A DNA stretch of 64,000 nt, taken from NCBI GenBank assembly GCA_900323505.1, contig OOIN01000031.1:496001-560000 (forward strand). Reading direction: 5' to 3'. The position numbers were made by a program, and so were the translations under genes. The notes beneath the pieces are model-generated. The model was not told the DNA's origin. It saw only the letters and a list, made by a program, of their open reading frames with translations, and searched no databases. How positions within the stretch are numbered: the first letter of the stretch is position 1; every line of letters starts with the position of its first letter. The DNA comes from Ustilago trichophora. Its lineage: Eukaryota > Basidiomycota > Ustilaginomycetes > Ustilaginales > Ustilaginaceae. Positions 36,702 through 47,292 of this stretch are shown piece by piece.

Positions 36702-37727
36702 ATGTCTTACGATCGAGGTAAGCATTCCCACAACATTGGCACGCTTGTTACCAACAACCACTCTACTCGGACTGACATCTTCTTTTCTAATCACCTATAA
36801 CAATGTGCAGCTCTTACCGTTTTTTCGCCTGATGGTCATCTGTACGTATGCCAGTGATGCTGTATCGCTACTTTCTCAATCAGACAAAGTATTGACGCCT
36901 CTCTGCCTCTCTCTGTGCAGATTCCAAGTCGAATACGCCCTCGAAGCAGTCCGAAAGGGAACTTGCGCTGTTGGTGTTCGCGGTAAAGATGTCGTGGTTC
37001 TCGGTGTAGAAAAGAAATCCGTCCTTCAACTTCAGGATCCTCGCACCATCCGCAAAACCGCCATGCTCGACGATCACATTTGTCTAGCATTTGCCGGTCT
37101 CACCGCAGATGCCCGCATTCTCATCGATAAGGCCCGTGTCGAATGTCAATCTCATCGTCTTACCGTCGAAGATCCCGTCACCGTCGATTACATCACCCGT
37201 CACGTCGCTGGCATTCAACAAAAGTATACCCAATCCGGCGGTGTTCGTCCCTTTGGCATCTCGACTCTCATCATTGGTTTCGACGCCAACGATGCAAAGC
37301 CCAAGCTTTACCAGACCGAGCCGAGTGGAATGTACTCGGCTTGGAAGGCAAATGCCATTGGAAGAAGTTCCAAAACCGTACGCGAGTTTTTGGAAAAGAA
37401 CCACAAGGATGATCTTGGTAAAGAAGAAACCATCAAACTTGCCATCAAGAGTTTGCTCGAAGTCGTCCAAACAGGTGCAAAGAACATTGAAATCGCTCTT
37501 ATGCAAGGTCACGGTCAAGTTAGGGTAAGTGCTCCTCTCGGCTTGCAAAAGGGAAAGGTGTGCTGACATTTAGATTGTTCTTGTTTCATTGCTTGCAACA
37601 ACAGAATCTCGAACTCAGCGAAATCGAAAAATTCGTCGAAGAGATCAACGCAGAAAAGGAGGTCGAGGCAGAGAGAAGGAGAAACCGTCTAGCTGCTACC
37701 GCTGGTGCACAAGCTTCCATGTCCTAG
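36702..37727 (+). CDS. PRE6: 20S proteasome subunit alpha 4 (PSMA7 / PRE6)
   Basis: Alpha-ring subunit of the 20S proteasome, in nucleus and cytosol. Four exons: 36702-36717, 36811-36841, 36921-37524 and 37605-37727, giving 257 residues. The alpha-type signature is assembled across exons 1-3 as [39 protein letters not shown], the block from [15 protein letters not shown] on, and RRPFGIS-like [15 protein letters not shown] place it in alpha 4. The C-terminus is an acidic/basic helix as usual. The first exon is only 16 bases long, so an ORF-based search starts inside exon 3. Two introns within the first 60 coding bases. Its 3' end faces the VTT gene. Confidence 0.95.
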
Positions 37728-38711
37728 AGAGAGAAAAAAAAAAGAGAAAATCTTCTGGTTTCATTGTCTTGCTTTCACACACATACGCACACGCTTGTAA
37801 TTGATTCGGGTTTCTTCACAATTTGCTCTCGACTCGAGTCAAGGTGGTAGCAGGTATCCGAAGAGATCGTGTGACACAAGATTGCAATTGGTTGAGATTC
37901 CCCTCAAAAAAGGACGATAGCATCACTTGTATGATCAAGAAGCAAGTCGAATGATTCTTATGCTCCAGTTCAGTATCGCACAAGTTACGTAGTCACTGTA
38001 TGTACTGTTTAAGATGGTCATTGTTGTAAGAGTTGCAAGCATCTTGGCTCCAAAAGAGCAAGATGTATTTGTAACGTTATTTCTCCTTCCATCTGGGCGA
38101 CAACAAAGGTTCGTTAAGCTTTTGAAAAAGTATAGGCGACAAGATCAAGAGTTGGCTTGCAAAGATCGATTCTTTGGACATTGCTTGTCTGGCTAAAAAA
38201 GAGGATTCAATGTTGACTTTTTTTTGGGTCAGAAAGGTTGATGGAAATGGTCTGTGAATTGCTCTTCGTCTGGCCAAGAGAAGGTAGTGAGAGATTTGCA
38301 GCTGGGACCTTCCAATGCCATCGATCCATGGTTTGTATTCTAGCCTTGCAGAGATGTAGCAAGAGAGACAAAGAGAGAGAGAGAGAGAGTCTTTGGATCA
38401 GAGCCGATTCCAATGTTTCCAATTTTACTTCTGTCTTGAATCGCCTCGTTGCGCTCTTTGAAAGAAAGCAAGGGGAAGCGGTGCTTACGATGGTGATGAA
38501 TAAACACATTGTCGTTGATATTAGGTTTTCCTTTCTTTCTTTCTGTCAAATCTCACACATGACTTTGAAATCTGTCTTGCGAGCGACGAACGTCAAGCAA
38601 ACAATTGAAAGTGTATGCTTTTTGCTTTTTGCATGTGGTTTTGCGAGTCGAGACAAAGCACCTTACAAAGTAACAAGGCTCTCAAGAGACTGTATAGAAA
38701 TATGTTGAATA
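37728..38711. other. Convergent 3' region between PRE6 and the VTT gene
   Basis: About 980 bases between facing stop codons. A (GA)n stretch lies near 38365-38388. ORFs present are short and lack family features. I see nothing else. Confidence 0.45.
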
Positions 38712-40350
38712 CTACAACTTTATCCCAGTCGAACTGCCTATCCAAGCCTTTAACTTTGCCCCTGTAGAATGGGTTTTCTGACCTTCTTGCAATGTATTGC
38801 TGTCAACCGAGATATTGTTGGAACGATCGGTGAAGACTCCACCTCTACCAAACGCCTCTCCATCATCACCCTGATCATCATCATCATCATTGTTATGAAT
38901 GTTACGATCTCTCCAAGTTGGAAAACTTTCTTGAGCACCACCTTGTTCAAACACCTCTGTTGAGCTGATGATATTGTTGGTATCCAAATTTCTATGAGGC
39001 AATTCATCATCGTCGCTAAAATCCTCGTTCAAAATAAGATTTCGTCTAAAGGAATCCGGAAGTTGTTGAGCATCTTGATCTGCTTGTTGGTCGTTTGAAA
39101 GGAAAATAGCTCCATGACTTGACGCATCGTTGGTGGAAGACTCGAGCGCTTCCACAGAGCTAAATCTCTTGATAACTACGGGAATGAGTACAGCAACACA
39201 TACCCCCACCAACAAGAGAACGTTGCGCAAGGAAAACAAGTTGAAATCATCCGCAGACGTCATCTGATCCAACTTTTCCCCAATCGTTGTATGGATCACA
39301 CTAACCGCAAAGATTCCAAAGAACGTCGAAAGCCAGAAGAGCCCAAGTGGAATTCCCAGATGCGGAGAGAGGATGTTGACGATGTTATGCGGCGGTAGTG
39401 GCATCATTCTAGTTTGCTCATCGTAGAAGTGCATGGGCGGAAAAGGAGAGAAAGAGAAAGAGAGAGAGAAAAAGGTGGTTCAAGTTAGTTTTACAAAGCC
39501 GAGAAGATCGGCGCATGTCTGGTAAGATTTGGAAGTTTTCCAAGCACGGCGGTGGTGAGAGGCCGAGCATGAAAGATTTGGGAGGAGAAGGAGGAGGAGA
39601 AGATGAAACTTACCTTATGACGATCAAATAGCTCAACAAATTATCCTCATGTTGTGCCAATTTTAGCTTCCAATCGTCTACTCTTTTTTGCCAACTTGGC
39701 AAAGCGACTAGAACGACGCCCAAAGTTTTGCTGATTAGATAACAGATGCTTGCACCTGTTGCGACACTTGCGCAAACCAAAGGCAAAGCTATTGGTACTC
39801 CAAACAAGGCACCAGCTAGAATGCTCATGTACATGCTTCCTGGGATGGAAAAAGCCTGTAAAAAAATGTAAACCACTATCCAACAAAGGAGGACTTGAGC
39901 AAAGTGGGAATGTTTATAATGTTGAAGGACTGTGTTGAGATTTTTGAGATCATCAAAAGATTTTGGTAGTTTAAAGTTTGGTTTGTCTTGAGGATTGATG
40001 ATTGGTAAAGCTAGCCATAAAGTTGCAACTAGACCGAAAAGGCAGATGAAAAAGAGGATGAAAAGTCGAAGAAGAGCGCCAAGAAGGAGTTGTTTGCGTT
40101 GAGCTGCGGTCAAGGTCGGAATAGAGGAGGGCAAAGTTGTAGAAGAAGAAAGTGGACGAGGAATGGCTGACCAGGGATCTTCTTCATCTAATTCAGCTTG
40201 AGGATCAGCACCAAAAGCTCGTAAAGTGTGCCGAGATCGAATACTGATCGTATCGGAATTATCACGATGAGTACCATGATCCGAGGTGTCATTGTGGTAA
40301 AGGGCGTTGATGGCCGCTTGCTGCGTTGCCGAATCTTTGATTCTGCTCAT
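38712..40350 (-). CDS. VTT-domain (SNARE-associated Golgi / TMEM41-TVP38 type) membrane protein
   Basis: Two exons, 39614-40350 and 38712-39408. The join restores the family motif as LLSYLIVIRMMPLPPHNIVN, giving 477 residues. A disordered head (about 85 residues) is followed by a membrane helix (about 88-118), WIVVYIFLQAFSIPG, the Gly/Ala-rich stretch GSMYMSILAGALFGVPIALP and further helices, as in PF09335 proteins. Animal TMEM41B and VMP1 of this fold are ER scramblases needed for autophagy and lipid droplets; TVP38 is a Golgi relative. The sequence is closer to the TMEM41-type consensus (IRMxPxxPxxxxNxxSP). The C-terminal 150 residues are acidic and probably cytosolic. The start is the first ATG, 40350. 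Confidence 0.85.
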
Positions 40351-41156
40351 TATGCCGGTTGAGAACAAGCAAGCAATGAAATACCAAACGCACTGGTGGC
40401 GCTTTTAAACGTCAAAGATGGGGAAGTTGCGAGAGAAAAACAGTCGATGACCCCAAGATGAAAGAGATTCGATTCTTCCAAGGTTCGAGTTGAAACAAAA
40501 GTTGCAAAGAAGCACCACCTTGTTTGATCATAAGAGTAGAAATACGACGTTGAACAATCGAGACGAATCCAAATCCAAGATCAGTCGTAAAGAGAGATAT
40601 AGAGCGAGTTGGTAATGACGAAATCGAGTGTATCTTGCCCCTAAGCAGCTGAAGCCTGCCGCTTTCAACCCAAACCACCAAATTTACCAAGACGGATAGA
40701 TGATGGAAAGCGGTTGATATCCACAATCTGTATCGAGCGTTTCGTTTCGAATGCAATGCAATGCAAACCAAACTTCGCCAATGTGTTGTGATACGATACC
40801 AAGATGTAATGGTCAAGAGATGAAAGTCGTCAGACAAGTTGGTTTAATGCACAAACGACAACACATCAACTCGCCCAATTCCAATCTCCGACCTGGTGCA
40901 TCGACTGTACTGTACTGTACTGTAGGCATCACACAAATCGGGCAAAAGTTATTCATTCATCCATGTGAAATTACGCGCGCCACAATATTGTACATATTCG
41001 TAACCCCTGATTCGCAAAATCTCTTTCTCAGATATCGGCTTCACTCCACTCACAAAGCTTTCAAAGAGGAGCATACGCATACGATTGACAATCTACATAA
41101 ACATGGGCGAGAAACAAGCCCTGTCTTGTTTGTGAGGGGTAAAGAAAAAGATGCGA
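40351..41156. promoter_or_regulatory. VTT gene promoter and eIF3a 3' region
   Basis: About 800 bases between two leftward genes. Contains an (ACTGT)-type pentanucleotide run at about 40907-40923. No coding region recognised. Confidence 0.45.
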
Positions 41157-44100
41157 TCAAGCGCGTCGACCGGGAGGACGGTAGACGTTTTTCTTGACTT
41201 CGGTGAATCCGTCATTGTCAGTCGAGGTTGGAGTTTGGGATTGGGTGGCAGCGGGGGAAGAGGGGGAAGCGGCGTTTCTGGCTGCTTCGCGTTCGCGCCA
41301 TCCACCTGCGCTGGGGGCGTTACCAGCGGCGGCACCACGAAGCATGCCAGGTCGGTAGGCGCCCGCCGAGGGGGCTGTGGCAGCAGTAGCAGTAGCAGCA
41401 GCAGCAGCAGCAGCAGCGGGAGCGGGAGCGGCAGCGGGCGAAGCATCTCCACCAGCAGCCTTCTTGGCCGCCTCACGCTCACGCCATCCTCCACCACCAC
41501 CTCCGCCAGCACGGGCAGCGCCAAAGATCGAAGGTCGCTGAGATTCGACAGCTGCAGGAGCAGGAGAAGCAGCAGCAGGTGCGGCCGAAGCGGCAGCTGC
41601 AGCACGAGAGCGCCATCCACCAGCAGCAGGGGCAGCCGCAGCAGGAGCAGCACCACCGATACGAGCAAGACGGTTAGCTTCAGCCTCCTCCTCACGCTGT
41701 CGTTGCTTATCAGCCGTAGCCTGCAACTTGGCCATACGTTCCTCGATCTCGGCACGTTTCTTGGCCTCGAGTTCGGCCCGCTGAGCCTCCTCAACACGGC
41801 GCTGTTCAGCCAAACGTTCCTCCTCTTCAGCACGTACACGCGCCTCCTCCTCCTCCTGGACACGACGACGTTCAGCCTCTTGAGCCTCCTGTCGTTCGCG
41901 TCTCCTCTCTTCACGAACCTGTTGACGTCGCTTTTCCTTTTCGAGCTCAATCTGCTCGGTAGCCTTTCGTCGACGCTCTTCGAATTCACCTCGTCGCTTG
42001 TCCTCAATGATGGATCGCAACTGCTGGTAATCGGGCAAGATCTTGGTGAGACGCTTCTTGATCTCGAGATCGGCCACGTGCTTCTCCTTGCTGGTCTGGA
42101 GCAAAGTGATACGGGCAGCCTTGTGATACTTGAGATCCTCCTCCTTCTGTCGCTCGTAATCGGCGGAAAGCAAAGGTGCCTCCTCGCGACGGTAGGCACG
42201 CTCCAAGTGATCTATCTTGCGGTGAATCAATCGCAGACGTTCAGCCAACTCCTTCTTCTCCTTTTCAATCTGTTCGACCTGCATCTGGACCAACTTGTTG
42301 GTGTCCATGTTGGCGAGTTCCTCCTCGCTGAGCTTGAGACCACCGCGCTCCTGGAGCGACTTGGCCATCTTTTTAGCTTCCTCGATACGGACCGCCTCGA
42401 CCTCCTTGTTGATGCGCTCCTGTTCGCGCTTCTTGGCCTCTTCGGCGATACGCTTCTGTTCGGCCTCAGCGGCAGCACGGGCACGCTCGGCACGGGCGGC
42501 AGCCTCTTCGCGCTCCTTGCGAGTAGCCATCTCCTCGAGCAGCTCCTTGCGGCGGGCGAGGATAGCCTTGCGGGCAATGGCAGCCTTGTGCTCGTCCTCG
42601 GCAGCAGCGACGGCACGCGCAAACACCTCACGCTTGGCAGCCTCGGCGTTGGCCAAGATGCTAGGGTCGATGGTCTTGAGGGTCGTGTCGAGGCAAGTGG
42701 CAAGTCGGCTGAGCTGAGTGCGGACCAACTCCGAGGGGGTAGCCTGCAAACGAACATTGTCAGCCTCGGACGAGGTGGAGGCAGCAGGGTGAGCATCGGT
42801 CGAGAAGACATCATCCTGGAAGGTGATAGCCTGGGCAACGTGGTCGATGCGAATGTTGAGGTGACCCTTTTTGCAAGCGTTGAGGCAGAACTTTTCGATC
42901 TCGGCGGGAGAGTAGCTGTGAGGAGCCTTGAAGGCCGAAACGAGCTGCATGACCTTGGAGAGCTTGACGGCATCGTAGACCTGGCTGAGCTGCTGGAAGA
43001 GACGGGTCAAGACGACCGAGTGAAGGGGTTTGACGTACTTGGCCATCTCGGGGTCCTGCGAGATGGAAGCGAGGATAGGCTCGATCTTGGCGCAGATGGA
43101 AAGCGGGTGGAACTCGACCTCGAGAATGTTGTAGAGTTCACGCAACTCGGGGCGTGCCTTTTTAAGAATGTCACGGTTGAGAGCCTCCTTGAGCAGACCG
43201 GCACGGGTTGGGGTGCGGCTGAGACCGAGGAGCGAAGTGAGACGACCGGTACGGCTTCGGCCCTCCTGGTCACCCTGAAGGAAGTCCGACTTGGTCTTGT
43301 TGAGGTTGCCAGTGCCGGGGGCGTTGGACGAGATGACGGGGACGGCGAGGGCGCTGATGAGCACGTAGGAAGCCATGCGAGTGTGCTCTTCGTCGGTCTT
43401 GGCAATGGAACGGGCCAAGGCGTAGTATCGGTTCCAGGCGGCGGCGTGGAAAAGGTTGTTGTCCGAGACCATAAAGATACGAGCGAGCTTCTCGTAGTAG
43501 TTGGCCATCATGGCGGGACGAGGAGCCTTTTTGGCCATGGTGAGAAGGTTGTGGATGTCTTCGACGGATCGGAAGGCCTCCTGCCAGAGCTCGAGTTCGA
43601 CGGCCGAGTTGAGCTGAGCAAAGCGAGTGTCGAGGTGACGCTGGAGGGTTTCCTGGTCGGCGAGGTTGATGGCGTGAGCGTGGTGCGAGTAACGGGCAAC
43701 GTTTTGGAGATGCTGACGAAGGACCTCGCAGAGACGACGGAATTCGGTCTTGCGCTCGTACTGCAAGCAAAACTTGAGAGCCTGGTTGGCGATCTGCTGG
43801 TAAGGAACTTCGAGACGAGCATTGTTGCGAAGAATGTCGAGAGCAGTGCGGTAAGCCTCCCAAAGGAACTTGAGCCAAGGAGTGACGAGGACGCGGTCGG
43901 TACGGTCCTTGTTCTGGTCGGCGCTGACGGAGCCAAGAAGCATGCTCTCGGGAGTCTCTGATTCCTCGAGGTCGTCGACGTCGATCTCGCCAACAGCAGC
44001 ATCGGCCTTGGACTGTGCCTCGACGACCTTTGCATCGGCGAGCTTGATGAAATGCTTGATAACCAGTTCGATCGACTGGGCGTTGGTGTTTTGCGAGACA

Positions 44101-44327
44101 TTCTTGTACTGCATGAGACCCTCTTTAGCCATTCGACCCTTCTTCAAGTCAACGCAGAGGTCGACGAAACGAATCATGATGGGTTCGAGCGACTGAAGGG
44201 GAGTCTGTTTGAATCTTCGAGAGGTGAAGATCTCGTTGAGAGCGGCCAAAGCGGCCTGATGTTGACCGACATTGATGAGTTCCTCGGACCGCTTGAGGAC
44301 GGTCTCGGGTTTGGCAAAGGGAGGCAT
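41157..44327 (-). CDS. TIF32: Translation initiation factor eIF3 subunit a
   Basis: Largest scaffold subunit of eIF3, on the 40S ribosome. Intronless, 1,056 residues from the ATG at 44327 (MPPFAKPETVLKRSEELI), the conserved fungal start; the frame is open upstream but has no ATG before it. An N-terminal helical repeat region precedes the PCI domain (about 330-500). A long charged coiled coil (about 530-880, KREEARRR-like, many Glu/Arg) contacts eIF3b/g/i and the 40S. The last 150 residues are Ala/Pro/Gly-rich with three related units, GGWRSR, GGWREREAAKKA and GGWREREAARNA. The reverse frame stays open for 936 codons, an effect of codon bias in the coiled coil. Confidence 0.95.
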   Translation of the reverse strand: MPPFAKPETVLKRSEELINVGQHQAALAALNEIFTSRRFKQTPLQSLEPIMIRFVDLCVDLKKGRMAKEGLMQYKNVSQNTNAQSIELVIKHFIKLADAKVVEAQSKADAAVGEIDVDDLEESETPESMLLGSVSADQNKDRTDRVLVTPWLKFLWEAYRTALDILRNNARLEVPYQQIANQALKFCLQYERKTEFRRLCEVLRQHLQNVARYSHHAHAINLADQETLQRHLDTRFAQLNSAVELELWQEAFRSVEDIHNLLTMAKKAPRPAMMANYYEKLARIFMVSDNNLFHAAAWNRYYALARSIAKTDEEHTRMASYVLISALAVPVISSNAPGTGNLNKTKSDFLQGDQEGRSRTGRLTSLLGLSRTPTRAGLLKEALNRDILKKARPELRELYNILEVEFHPLSICAKIEPILASISQDPEMAKYVKPLHSVVLTRLFQQLSQVYDAVKLSKVMQLVSAFKAPHSYSPAEIEKFCLNACKKGHLNIRIDHVAQAITFQDDVFSTDAHPAASTSSEADNVRLQATPSELVRTQLSRLATCLDTTLKTIDPSILANAEAAKREVFARAVAAAEDEHKAAIARKAILARRKELLEEMATRKEREEAAARAERARAAAEAEQKRIAEEAKKREQERINKEVEAVRIEEAKKMAKSLQERGGLKLSEEELANMDTNKLVQMQVEQIEKEKKELAERLRLIHRKIDHLERAYRREEAPLLSADYERQKEEDLKYHKAARITLLQTSKEKHVADLEIKKRLTKILPDYQQLRSIIEDKRRGEFEERRRKATEQIELEKEKRRQQVREERRRERQEAQEAERRRVQEEEEARVRAEEEERLAEQRRVEEAQRAELEAKKRAEIEERMAKLQATADKQRQREEEAEANRLARIGGAAPAAAAPAAGGWRSRAAAAASAAPAAASPAPAAVESQRPSIFGAARAGGGGGGGWREREAAKKAAGGDASPAAAPAPAAAAAAAATATAATAPSAGAYRPGMLRGAAAGNAPSAGGWREREAARNAASPSSPAATQSQTPTSTDNDGFTEVKKNVYRPPGRRA

Positions 44328-45264
44328 GGTTGGGAAGGATTGAGATGTAGAAAAAGCCGTCTGCTGAAAAGATGTGTAGTTGTTTTGCTTTAAAGAGGGT
44401 ACGCCCTGGAGTTCGCTAGCCGGTTCTCTTGTTGGTATCAAAAGAACTTCGCACACTAGGAAGCCGATGGGGCGAGACAAGGAAGGAAACTTGGTATCAA
44501 AGAGTTGATACGGGATATCCTCCTTAGTTGGATGAAGCAGCAGAGAAGGCTGAAAGAGAGAGACAGAGGGATGATGGTAGTAGTCGATTAGAAACGACGA
44601 CGACAATGATATCGGTTTCAAGGCAGCAAACCAGTCAAAATCGCTTTTTTTTTTTCCCTTCCCCTTCTCCTTGTTGGGCAGATCTTCTCGTTTCAGTCAC
44701 GCTGAGAGTTAGTTGGACTGCGCGTGTGACAATTCTAATGGAATCAATTTTTTCGCTTTTCCAAATAGGCCCTTTCTGCTGAATGTCACACTCAATAAAA
44801 TACAAATTCCAAATAGCAAATACAAGATTGGAGTCAAGCACACACGACACGCACTGCACCACACCACACCACACTGCACTACATTAGAATCGAACAGTAG
44901 GCAGATCCGACGATGCTTTCATCAGCTTGTTCTCACGCTCCTCTATAGGACATTGATCCGATCAAGATTGTAGTAGCAGTCACATTCGGCTTTGATCCGT
45001 GTGGCAGTGTTGAGATCGCGGAGAAAAGAGTGTGATTTAGGCACGACTAACAAGTGATTAAAGCCCAACAAAGAAGGAACCGCAGTCAATTTAGACCACA
45101 AAGTGCGCGTTCAAAAGAGACATTTCGTGCGGAATCGTCGCTTTGAGATAGTCATCATGACTCAGCATTTCCATAGCCTCAACTGAACCCTTTCCGACGC
45201 CTTTTGCGTCAACCCATTCTCGTTTCATTGCCTCCATCTCAATCTTGCTCTCCAACAAAGAACA
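44328..45264. promoter_or_regulatory. Divergent promoter region of eIF3a and SF3b145
   Basis: About 940 bases between outward start codons, holding both promoters. A CACACGACACGC/CACACC-type stretch near 44840-44872 and short T-runs are the only visible features. Confidence 0.45.
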
Positions 45265-47109
45265 ATGGAGACAAACGCAGTCGCAGGGCCATCCAATGGC
45301 AATGCCAGCATACCACTCACAAAGAATGCCAAGCGGAGATTGAAAAAGAAGCAACAACAACAGCAACAACAACCGCAGCCATCTCAACCCTCTGCCTCCA
45401 ATCTCACTTCAAATCATTCCATCACGCAAGAGTCGCTCGATAACGACAAAGACGATGAGGCTGTTCCATCCTCTGCTTCCACCATCATCGATCAAGCCGC
45501 GGCAATCCACATTGATCCCGATTCTGAAGCCTTCAAAGTCTTTTCCAATGTCCTTTCGCGTTATCAACCCTCTGCGCTCTCCTTGCAACAGCAACCGTCT
45601 AAAGGCGAAGTCATCTATTCCGATGAAGAGGTTGCATCCGAGCACGATTCTTCGAATGAGCAAGATCAAGTATCCGCTGCTGCTGCTGCGAGGCTCTTAT
45701 CGAAGCGCAAGCAGAAAAAGTTGCAACGTTTAAGCGTAGCCGAATTAAAACAGTTGGTCCGCAAACCAGAGGTGGTCGAATGGACCGATGTCACATCCAA
45801 TGATCCTCGCCTACTTGTGCATCTCAAATGCACCCGCAATTCGGTCCCTATCCCTCCGCATTGGGCGCACAAGAGGGACTATCTCCAAAACAAACGCGGC
45901 ATCGAAAAAGCTCCCTACCAACTTCCCCCTTACATTGCCGACACCGGGATTGCAACTATGAAAGATGCTCTCAAGCAAAAGGAAGCCGAAGAGTCGCTCA
46001 AGCAGAAAACGAGGCAAAGAGTTCAGCCCAAGATGGGAAAGATGGACATTGACTATCAGAAACTCTATGATGCGTTCTTCAAGTTTCAAACCAAACCTCC
46101 ACTCAGCGCCTATGGAGATACCTACTACGAGGGCAAGGAGTTTGAGACTAAATTCAAGGATAAGAGGCCGGGAGGGCAGTTGAGTAAAGAATTGGTCGAA
46201 GCGCTGTCGATCCCGCCTTTGGCTCCGCCTCCGTGGTTGATCTCAATGCAAAGGTATGGTCCACCACCGAGTTATCCGCATTTGGCCATTCCAGGTTTGA
46301 ATGCTCCCATTCCCGAGGGTGCGCAATGGGGTTTTCATCCAGGCGGATGGGGTAGACCTCCTGTGGACGAGTGGGGGAATCCCTTGTATGGCAATGTGTT
46401 GGGGAATGTAGGAGATGCAGGCGTGGATGGCGACTTGGTGGATAAGGTGGACAAGGAGCATTGGGGAATGTTGGAACCGGAAGAATCTGATGTTGAAGAG
46501 GAATCCGAAGCCGAACAAGAACAAGAAACAGAAGACGAACAACAACAACAACAACAGCAGCAGCAAGATACCATCGACACTTCGGGGCTTGAATCCGTTT
46601 CTACCAATGTTGGTAGTGGCCTTTCTACACCCTCATTTACCCAACTACGTAAAGATGCTCGTCTTTCACCTCCATCGCAATCTCGCCAACCAACACTGTA
46701 TCAAGTTTTACCCGAACGAGCAGTCACGTCCTCGAGTTCAAGTCAAGGACAATTTATGAGCTCGGAGCGGGTATACGATCTTTCTTCCACCTATTCTTCT
46801 ACAAATGCGTCGGCATTGGGGACGGGGCCGGTCTTGGGCTCGGAAGCAAATACAAGCAGTAGGGGAACAAAGCGAACTGCATCGGACGCAGTTCAAGTTT
46901 CAATCAATCCTGATCATCTTGAATCTCAAGTTGAGGATAAAATAGGTTTAGCAGAGAGATATGATCACGAACGTAGGGTGAAAGCTCAATCTCGTTTTAC
47001 TCATAATGACGATCAACAAGGTGTTGCTCAAGTTAGACAAGAACTCGAACGAGAAAGACGTAAGGTCAAGGAGAAGGAGAGAAGAGTAGTTGGTTCTAGT
47101 AGGAGGTGA
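45265..47109 (+). CDS. CUS1: Splicing factor 3b subunit 2 (SF3b145 / CUS1)
   Basis: U2 snRNP protein that bridges SF3b to the branch-point region, in the nucleus. Intronless, 614 residues. A Gln/Ser-rich head precedes the DUF382 core (about 145-270), including VVEWTDVTSNDPRLLVHLK, PPHWAHKRDYLQNKRG and DYQKLYDAFFKFQTKPPL. The PSP Pro-rich motif follows (GGQLSKELVEALSIPPLAP) and then PPPSYPHLAIPGLNAPIP. The tail holds an acidic, poly-Gln stretch (about 420-435) and a charged end. No SAP domain is present, unlike the animal protein. The start is the ATG at 45265, where low-complexity sequence begins. It faces YVH1 with 183 bases between stops. Confidence 0.93.
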   Translation: METNAVAGPSNGNASIPLTKNAKRRLKKKQQQQQQQPQPSQPSASNLTSNHSITQESLDNDKDDEAVPSSASTIIDQAAAIHIDPDSEAFKVFSNVLSRYQPSALSLQQQPSKGEVIYSDEEVASEHDSSNEQDQVSAAAAARLLSKRKQKKLQRLSVAELKQLVRKPEVVEWTDVTSNDPRLLVHLKCTRNSVPIPPHWAHKRDYLQNKRGIEKAPYQLPPYIADTGIATMKDALKQKEAEESLKQKTRQRVQPKMGKMDIDYQKLYDAFFKFQTKPPLSAYGDTYYEGKEFETKFKDKRPGGQLSKELVEALSIPPLAPPPWLISMQRYGPPPSYPHLAIPGLNAPIPEGAQWGFHPGGWGRPPVDEWGNPLYGNVLGNVGDAGVDGDLVDKVDKEHWGMLEPEESDVEEESEAEQEQETEDEQQQQQQQQQDTIDTSGLESVSTNVGSGLSTPSFTQLRKDARLSPPSQSRQPTLYQVLPERAVTSSSSSQGQFMSSERVYDLSSTYSSTNASALGTGPVLGSEANTSSRGTKRTASDAVQVSINPDHLESQVEDKIGLAERYDHERRVKAQSRFTHNDDQQGVAQVRQELERERRKVKEKERRVVGSSRR

Positions 47110-47292
47110 AACATTTTAATGATTTAACTTAGTATCGTTTTTTTGCAAAAGCTCCTTTTTTTTTTTTTTTCTTTCTCGCAATCGTGTGTGGAAAGTGTGT
47201 GTGTTTTTCTTGAAATAAAGAAAATCAAATTGAAAATAAACAAAGAGAGACAGAGTGTGTGTATGAGAGGTGAAAACAAGAGGGGGAAGATT

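Noticed and set aside
41151..43961. 936-codon open frame on the forward strand opposite eIF3a
   Set aside because: It is antisense to an unmistakable eIF3a, made of Leu/Ser/Gly-rich low complexity, and explained by the codon bias of the charged coiled coil.
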